A stretch of DNA of 64,000 nucleotides, taken from the NCBI RefSeq assembly GCF_031844685.1, contig NZ_CP134605.1, positions 6,546,001 to 6,610,000 on the forward strand. Reading direction: 5' to 3'. Within the stretch, counting starts at the first letter, position 1. Every line of letters starts with the position of its first letter. This DNA comes from Streptomyces sp. ITFR-21. GTDB taxonomy: Bacteria; Actinomycetota; Actinomycetes; Streptomycetales; Streptomycetaceae. A model generated the notes under the pieces. The model was not told the origin of the DNA. It saw only the letters and a list, made by a program, of their open reading frames with translations, and ran no database searches. Below are positions 59,733 through 64,000 of the stretch, in pieces. Made by a program: the position numbers and the translations under genes.

Positions 59733-60902
59733 TCAGACGGTGGCGTCCGGGCGGGCGTAGGTGCGGCCCTTCCAGGCCGCCCCCCGGCCTCGGTAGTGCT
59801 CGACCGCCGAGTCCACGGTCATCAGCAGATACAGGGCCGCGGTGTACGGCAGCAGGGGCGCGAGCCACAGCGGCTGCCCGTAGTAGCGCAGCATCGGCAG
59901 ATAGCTGCCGGTCATCAGGACCCACCCGGCCAGGCCCAGCGCGCACAGCGGCCAGGCGCCGGCCAGCGCGCCGCCGACGGCGGCGACCGGCGGCACCAGG
60001 TAGACAAGCGCCAGACCGAGCACCGTGCCGGCGAGCACGGCGGGGTTGTGCCGCAGCTGGGCGTAGGCGCTGCGGGACACCATGCGCCACAGCTCGCCGA
60101 GGCCCGGGTAGGGGCGGACGCTGTCCACCCGCTCGGCCAGGCCCAGCCAGATCCGGCCGCCGGATCCCTTGACGGCGCGGGCCAGCGCCACATCGTCGAT
60201 GACCGACTGGCGGATCGAGTCCGGTACGCCGGCCGCGGTGACCGCGGTGGAGCGGATCAGGACGCAGCCGCCGGCCGCGGCGGCGGTACGGGAGCGCGGC
60301 CGGTTGATCCACCGGAAGGGATAGAGCTGGGCGAAGAAGTAGACGAACGCGGGCACGATCAGGCGCTCCCAGCCGGTCCGCACCCGCAGTCTCGCCATCT
60401 GGGACACCATGTCGAGATCGGCGGTGACCGCGGCGGCGGCCAGGGCGCGCAGGCTGTCCGGGCGGTGCGCGATGTCGGCGTCGGTGAGCAGCAGGTACTC
60501 GGCGCCGGTCCGCTCCCGGGCCAGCTCGATGCCGTGCCGCACGGCCCACAGTTTGCCGGTCCACCCGGCGGGCGGCTCACCCGGCGAGGTCACCGTCAGC
60601 GGCAGGCCGCCGTGCGCGGCGCCCAGCTTCCCGGCGAGCTCCCCGGTTCCGTCCGTGCTGCCGTCGTCCACCAGGAACACCTCGGCCCGGCCCGGGTACG
60701 CCTGCGCCAGGACGGACGGCAGGCTCACTCCCAGCACCTCGGCCTCGTCCCGGGCCGGCACCACCACGGCGACGCCCGGCCACACCGCGGGCTCCCCGCC
60801 GCCCCGGGGCAGCCGCACGTCCGTCCGCCAGAACCCGCCCTGCCCCGCCACCAGCCACACCCAAGCGGCGAGCGACACTCCGGCAACCGTCCACAGCACC
60901 AT
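59733..60902 (-). CDS. HpnB-like glycosyltransferase (389 aa)
   Basis: Family 2 glycosyltransferase with membrane helices at both ends. Hopene-associated HpnB signatures: VAVVVPARDEAEVLGVSLPS, VFLVDDGSTDGTGELA, GWTGKLWAVRHGI, YLLLTDADIAHRPDSLRALA, WERLIVPAFVYFFAQLYPFR, AAAAGGCVLIR, VIDDVALARAVK. Possibly transfers a sugar to a hopanoid or lipid. No other hopanoid gene is in the window. Confidence 0.85.
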   Translation of the reverse strand: MVLWTVAGVSLAAWVWLVAGQGGFWRTDVRLPRGGGEPAVWPGVAVVVPARDEAEVLGVSLPSVLAQAYPGRAEVFLVDDGSTDGTGELAGKLGAAHGGLPLTVTSPGEPPAGWTGKLWAVRHGIELARERTGAEYLLLTDADIAHRPDSLRALAAAAVTADLDMVSQMARLRVRTGWERLIVPAFVYFFAQLYPFRWINRPRSRTAAAAGGCVLIRSTAVTAAGVPDSIRQSVIDDVALARAVKGSGGRIWLGLAERVDSVRPYPGLGELWRMVSRSAYAQLRHNPAVLAGTVLGLALVYLVPPVAAVGGALAGAWPLCALGLAGWVLMTGSYLPMLRYYGQPLWLAPLLPYTAALYLLMTVDSAVEHYRGRGAAWKGRTYARPDATV

Positions 60903-61160
60903 CACGCCCCGCAGTCTGCCACCCCCCGCACGGGGCGCCCGACCGGGACACGGCCCGCCGCCGCGGCGCGGCGGACCGGCGCGGCGGACCGGGCCCGGGC
61001 GGTCCGCCCGCGCCGCCCGGCGATCCGTAGGCCCGGCGCTCGGGAACGCGGTCCGCGGGGGTGCGGGTTCGCCGGGCGCGGGACCGGGCGCCGTCCGCCA
61101 GGGGGCCGCCCGGCGGACGGCGGCGGGGAGGGACGGGGCCGGGGTGGCTAAGGTGAGAGG

Positions 61161-61934
61161 GTGAAGATCGGGCTGGTGGATTCGGGGATCGGGCTGCTGG
61201 CCGCGGCCGCGGCCGTGCGCAGGGCCCGGGGCGACGCCGACCTGGTGCTGGCGTCGGACCCGCAGGGGATGCCGTGGGGGCCGAGGTCGGCGGCGGACGT
61301 GACGGCGCGGGCGCTGGAGTGCGCGCGGGCCGCGGCGGACGGCGGCCTGGACGCGCTGATCGTGGCGTGCAACACCGCCACCGTGCACGCCCTGCCGACG
61401 CTGCGCGCCGCGTTCGAACCCGGACTGCCGGTCATCGGCACCGTGCCGGCGGTCAAGCCGGCCGCGGCCGAGCACCGGACCGTCGCGATCTGGGCCACCC
61501 CCGCCACCACCGGCAGCGCCTACCAGCGCGGACTGATCGCCGACTTCGGCAACGGCGCCCGGATCACCGAGGTGCCCTGCCCGGGTCTGGCCGACGCCGT
61601 ACAGGCCGCTGACGAAGCCGCGGTAGAGGCCGCCGTCACCGCCGCCGCCGCCCTCACCCCGGCCGGCGTGGGCGCCCTCGTCCTCGGCTGCACCCACTAC
61701 GAACTGGTCGCCGACCGGATCGCCGCCGCCGTCCCGGGCGCCGAGCTGTACGGTTCCGCGGACGCCGTCGCCGCTCAGGTGCTGCGCAGGATCGGCGCGG
61801 CCCCCGCCGCCCCGGCCGGCCCGCCCGGCGCCGTCACCGTGATCCTGGGCGGGCTGCGCGCCGCCCGGCTGCCCGACGCGGCCCTGGCGTACCCGCAGGG
61901 CATGGCGCTGGCGGCGGCGCCCGCCACGACCTGA
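61161..61934 (+). CDS. Glutamate racemase/Asp-Glu racemase-family protein (257 aa)
   Basis: Both catalytic cysteines are present: ACNTATVH (Cys70) and LGCTHYELVA (Cys177), with GLVDSGIGLLAAA at the start. It is shorter and less conserved than housekeeping MurI (SGIG in place of SGVGG), so a paralogous racemase or isomerase is possible. GTG start. Confidence 0.8.
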   Translation: MKIGLVDSGIGLLAAAAAVRRARGDADLVLASDPQGMPWGPRSAADVTARALECARAAADGGLDALIVACNTATVHALPTLRAAFEPGLPVIGTVPAVKPAAAEHRTVAIWATPATTGSAYQRGLIADFGNGARITEVPCPGLADAVQAADEAAVEAAVTAAAALTPAGVGALVLGCTHYELVADRIAAAVPGAELYGSADAVAAQVLRRIGAAPAAPAGPPGAVTVILGGLRAARLPDAALAYPQGMALAAAPATT

Positions 61935-61980
61935 GCGAAGAGTGCTGCCCTATTCCCGCGGCCTTAGTACGCTTCCTGGC

Positions 61981-62538
61981 ATGAAGCACGCGCCCCGGCA
62001 GCAGACCGGCGCGTCCCAGGAGTGGACGGGCCGGGCCACCAACCGCATGCAGTGGGTGCTCGCCGCGGCGGGCGCCGCCTGCCTCGCCCTGGGCATCGAC
62101 CTCGCGGTGGACGGGCCCGGCACGTCCGGCCTGGCCCCGCTGGTGATGTCCGTCGTCGGCTGCCTGGCCGTGGGCCTGCTCGTCCTGTTCGGCACGATCG
62201 CCTTCACCCACGTGCACGTTCGGATCGACTACGACGCGGTCCACGTGCGCTGCGGTCACATCGGGGTCCCCCGGCGCCGCATTCCGCTGGAGGAAGTCAG
62301 CGGGGCCCAGGTCGACACGCTGATCAGCCCGCGCAGCTGGGGCGGCTGGGGGTATCGCTGGCGTCCCGAGATGGGCACCGCCGTGATCGTACGGCGCGGC
62401 CCCGGCCTGGTGATCGACCTCGGCGGCGGGCGGCACTTCACGGTCACGGTGGACGATCCGGAAGGCGCCGTTCAGGCCATCAGGGACTGCCTGCTGCTGC
62501 GTGGCACCCGCCCCGCCGCGGGTACCGGCAGCGCCTGA
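61981..62538 (+). CDS. Membrane-anchored hypothetical protein (185 aa)
   Basis: Two hydrophobic helices (residues 24-45 and 52-72), then a beta-rich soluble part: VHVRIDYDAVHVRCGHIGVP, RRIPLEEVSGAQVDTL, WGYRWRPEMGTAVIVRRG. This is like the PH-like/YcxB or DUF3093-type domains of actinomycetes, but I cannot name the family. It probably reads as a lipid-binding or cell-envelope protein. Confidence 0.7.
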   Translation: MKHAPRQQTGASQEWTGRATNRMQWVLAAAGAACLALGIDLAVDGPGTSGLAPLVMSVVGCLAVGLLVLFGTIAFTHVHVRIDYDAVHVRCGHIGVPRRRIPLEEVSGAQVDTLISPRSWGGWGYRWRPEMGTAVIVRRGPGLVIDLGGGRHFTVTVDDPEGAVQAIRDCLLLRGTRPAAGTGSA

Positions 62539-62557
62539 CCGCCTGACCCGCCGGTTC

Positions 62558-63679
62558 TCAGCGGCGTCGCTCCGGCGCCTTACCGTCACCGCTGCCGCCC
62601 GCGTCGTCCGCCAGCGGCCGGGCCGTCGCGATACCGGCGAGGAACCCGGCGCCCGCGGTCACCACGGCGTAGCTCAGCACCTGGTCGGCGGTCGCCAGCA
62701 GCGCCAGCCCGGTCAGCGCCGCCGCCGCGGTGAGCACGACGGGTGCGGGCCGGGAGGAGCGCCACAGCGCGCACAGCAGCCAGCCGTACGCCACCGCGAG
62801 CAGCGCGACCCCGGGGCAGCCCTGTTCGGCGGCCAGCTGGAGGGGCGCGGACCGCGGGGTCCCGGCCGGCGGCGTGACGGACCCGTAGGGGAGCGCCCCG
62901 GACTCGTCGGCGAAGCGTTCGGGCCCGACCCCGCGCAGCGGATGGCGCCCGGCGAGGGCGGCCGCCTGGTGCCACAGCTCCACCCGCGGCCGGGTCAGCG
63001 CGTCGGTGAGGGGGGCGGACACCCGGTTCGGCAGCGCGTCGGCGGCGAGCGCGCAGCTGCCCCCGGCCGCGAGCGCGGCGGCCAGCGCGAGGCCGGCGAG
63101 ACCCAGCAGGCGGTGGCGCCCCATCCGGGCGGCGGCCAGCGAGCACACCACGACGGCGAGGCCGACCGCGAAGCCCGCGGCCGAACCCAGCGCGAAGGCG
63201 GCGGTCGCCGCGAACACGGCGACCAGTTGCAGCGCCGTCCGCCGTACCCGGCCCCCGGCCGCCCACGCGGCGCAGCAGGCCGCGCCCGCCGCCAGCACCA
63301 GCAGGGCCGCGTCGGCGCCCGTGTACCCCAGGAACGGCGCCTCGGAGCGGGCCGACACCCGGTCCGGCGGAAGCAGTACCAGCGCGAGCACGGCCACGGC
63401 GCCCGCCGCCGGCGCCAGCACCGGCAGTACGGCGCCGAGGACGCGCCCGGCGGCGTATCCGGCGGTGACGGCGAGCAGTGCCAGCAGGGCGCCCTCGGGG
63501 CGGGCGGACCGTCCGGCGGCGGCGATCAGCACCCAGACGGCGCAGCAGGCCAGCACCGCGATGCCGACCGCGTCGACGGCGCCGTTCTGCGGCCGTACCG
63601 CAGACACCTCCCGGGGGTCCAAGCCGCCCGGCAGGTCGGTGCGGGCCGTGTCCGGCGTCTCGTCGGCCGTCCTGTTCAT
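62558..63679 (-). CDS. O-antigen ligase/Wzy-like membrane protein (373 aa)
   Basis: Nine to ten hydrophobic helices, and the periplasmic-loop motif ALAGRHPLRGVGPERFADES, typical of O-antigen ligase-like polymerases. The C-terminal tail is polar (DDAGGSGDGKAPERRR). In Streptomyces such proteins are often of unknown role in teichoic or cell-wall polymers. No sugar genes adjacent except HpnB-like. Confidence 0.75.
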   Translation of the reverse strand: MNRTADETPDTARTDLPGGLDPREVSAVRPQNGAVDAVGIAVLACCAVWVLIAAAGRSARPEGALLALLAVTAGYAAGRVLGAVLPVLAPAAGAVAVLALVLLPPDRVSARSEAPFLGYTGADAALLVLAAGAACCAAWAAGGRVRRTALQLVAVFAATAAFALGSAAGFAVGLAVVVCSLAAARMGRHRLLGLAGLALAAALAAGGSCALAADALPNRVSAPLTDALTRPRVELWHQAAALAGRHPLRGVGPERFADESGALPYGSVTPPAGTPRSAPLQLAAEQGCPGVALLAVAYGWLLCALWRSSRPAPVVLTAAAALTGLALLATADQVLSYAVVTAGAGFLAGIATARPLADDAGGSGDGKAPERRR

Positions 63680-63872
63680 CCCCCGGTACCCCCTGCCGCC
63701 ACCCGGGCGTGACGGGGTGCCGTCATGCCCGCGTTCCCCGCGTGGGCGCTGTCTTCGGGGTCACCGTAACGGGTGAAGGCGGGTGTTGTGGATATCCAGC
63801 GCGGTGACCTTGTCCAGGTTGTGAAACCTGGTGCTGATGTGGCGTTCACCCTTTGTCTCGTAGGCTCGGGGC

Positions 63873-64000
63873 ATGGCGACTCCCCGGTTCATCCTGGACA
63901 TCCGCGAGAAGGCGGGAGACATCCTGCTGTTCCTGCCCGGGGTGGTGATGGTGGTGTTCGACGCCCGCGGCCGCATCCTGCTGAACCGGCGCGTGGACAG
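63873..64000 (+). CDS. NUDIX hydrolase, N-terminus (cut by window edge)
   Basis: First 42 residues: RFILDIREKAGDILLFLPGV, VMVVFDARGRILLNRRVD. Start and length pattern (LPGV.VVV.D..GR.LL.RR) are those of Streptomyces NUDIX hydrolases. TAGGCT 6 bases before the ATG suggests a leaderless transcript. Confidence 0.75.
   Translation, partial: MATPRFILDIREKAGDILLFLPGVVMVVFDARGRILLNRRVD

Overview
The window is high-GC actinobacterial DNA, most likely from Streptomyces or a close relative. The support is very high G+C with strong third-position GC bias, frequent GTG starts, 4-base ATGA/GTGA gene overlaps, many leaderless-looking promoters, and families typical of Streptomyces chromosomes (DUF5134, DUF6421, DUF4395, DUF6332, DUF6643, DUF6986, MocR regulators, HpnB-like glycosyltransferase). 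I ran no searches; all family names are from reading the proteins.

Region 1 (1 to about 14.6 kb) is an accessory island of small phage-, plasmid- or ICE-like genes. No integrase, replication or transfer gene is visible, so the left end probably lies outside the window. A long leftward gene set (5537 to 1) runs through small zinc-binding and WYL-domain proteins into an RNA-repair module: a T4 Rnl1-like RNA ligase followed by a T4-like polynucleotide kinase-phosphatase cut by the window edge. An HNH nuclease gene of foreign base composition sits just upstream, and beyond it lies a truncated second copy of the ligase N-terminus. The rightward set starts with a Phd-like antitoxin overlapping a GIY-YIG nuclease gene. 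Also present are a small CRISPR-like hairpin array without cas genes (8707-8845), large palindromes, a XRE regulator with small partners, a minimal GntR regulator and, at the right edge, a LexA/SOS-like box.

Region 2 (about 15 to 46 kb) is ordinary chromosome: an M56 peptidase/DUF5134 pair; an EamA exporter divergent from a MocR regulator with overlapping start codons; a GNAT acetyltransferase; a polar amino-acid ABC transporter; GDPD; a DUF6421-SDR-threonine aldolase operon; DUF4395 and thioredoxin; flavin reductase; etfBA; a CitE/DUF6986-like lyase behind a clear promoter-operator; LacI with a ROK kinase; a P-loop/Nudix fusion; an M20 dipeptidase; a geranylgeranyl-reductase-family oxidoreductase; TetR, MarR and ROK regulators with neighbouring targets; and an RsbW-like ATPase. 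Three copies of a roughly 165-bp noncoding repeat with CTAG-type terminal inverted repeats lie at 19.2, 37.7 and 45.2 kb.

Region 3 (about 46 to 64 kb) mixes intact genes with four broken ones: a phosphotransferase with an in-frame TGA, an alpha/beta hydrolase with a G-tract frameshift, a membrane sensor-like gene with several frame changes, and a TerD-family gene in three frames. The intact genes include a second MocR regulator with a 14-bp-arm palindrome, a sulfite-oxidase-like molybdoprotein with a cytochrome b partner, a DeoR regulator, a beta-helix/CbxX-EccA-type AAA fusion, a MOSC protein, HpnB-like glycosyltransferase, a glutamate-racemase-like protein, an O-antigen-ligase-like membrane protein and the start of a NUDIX gene.
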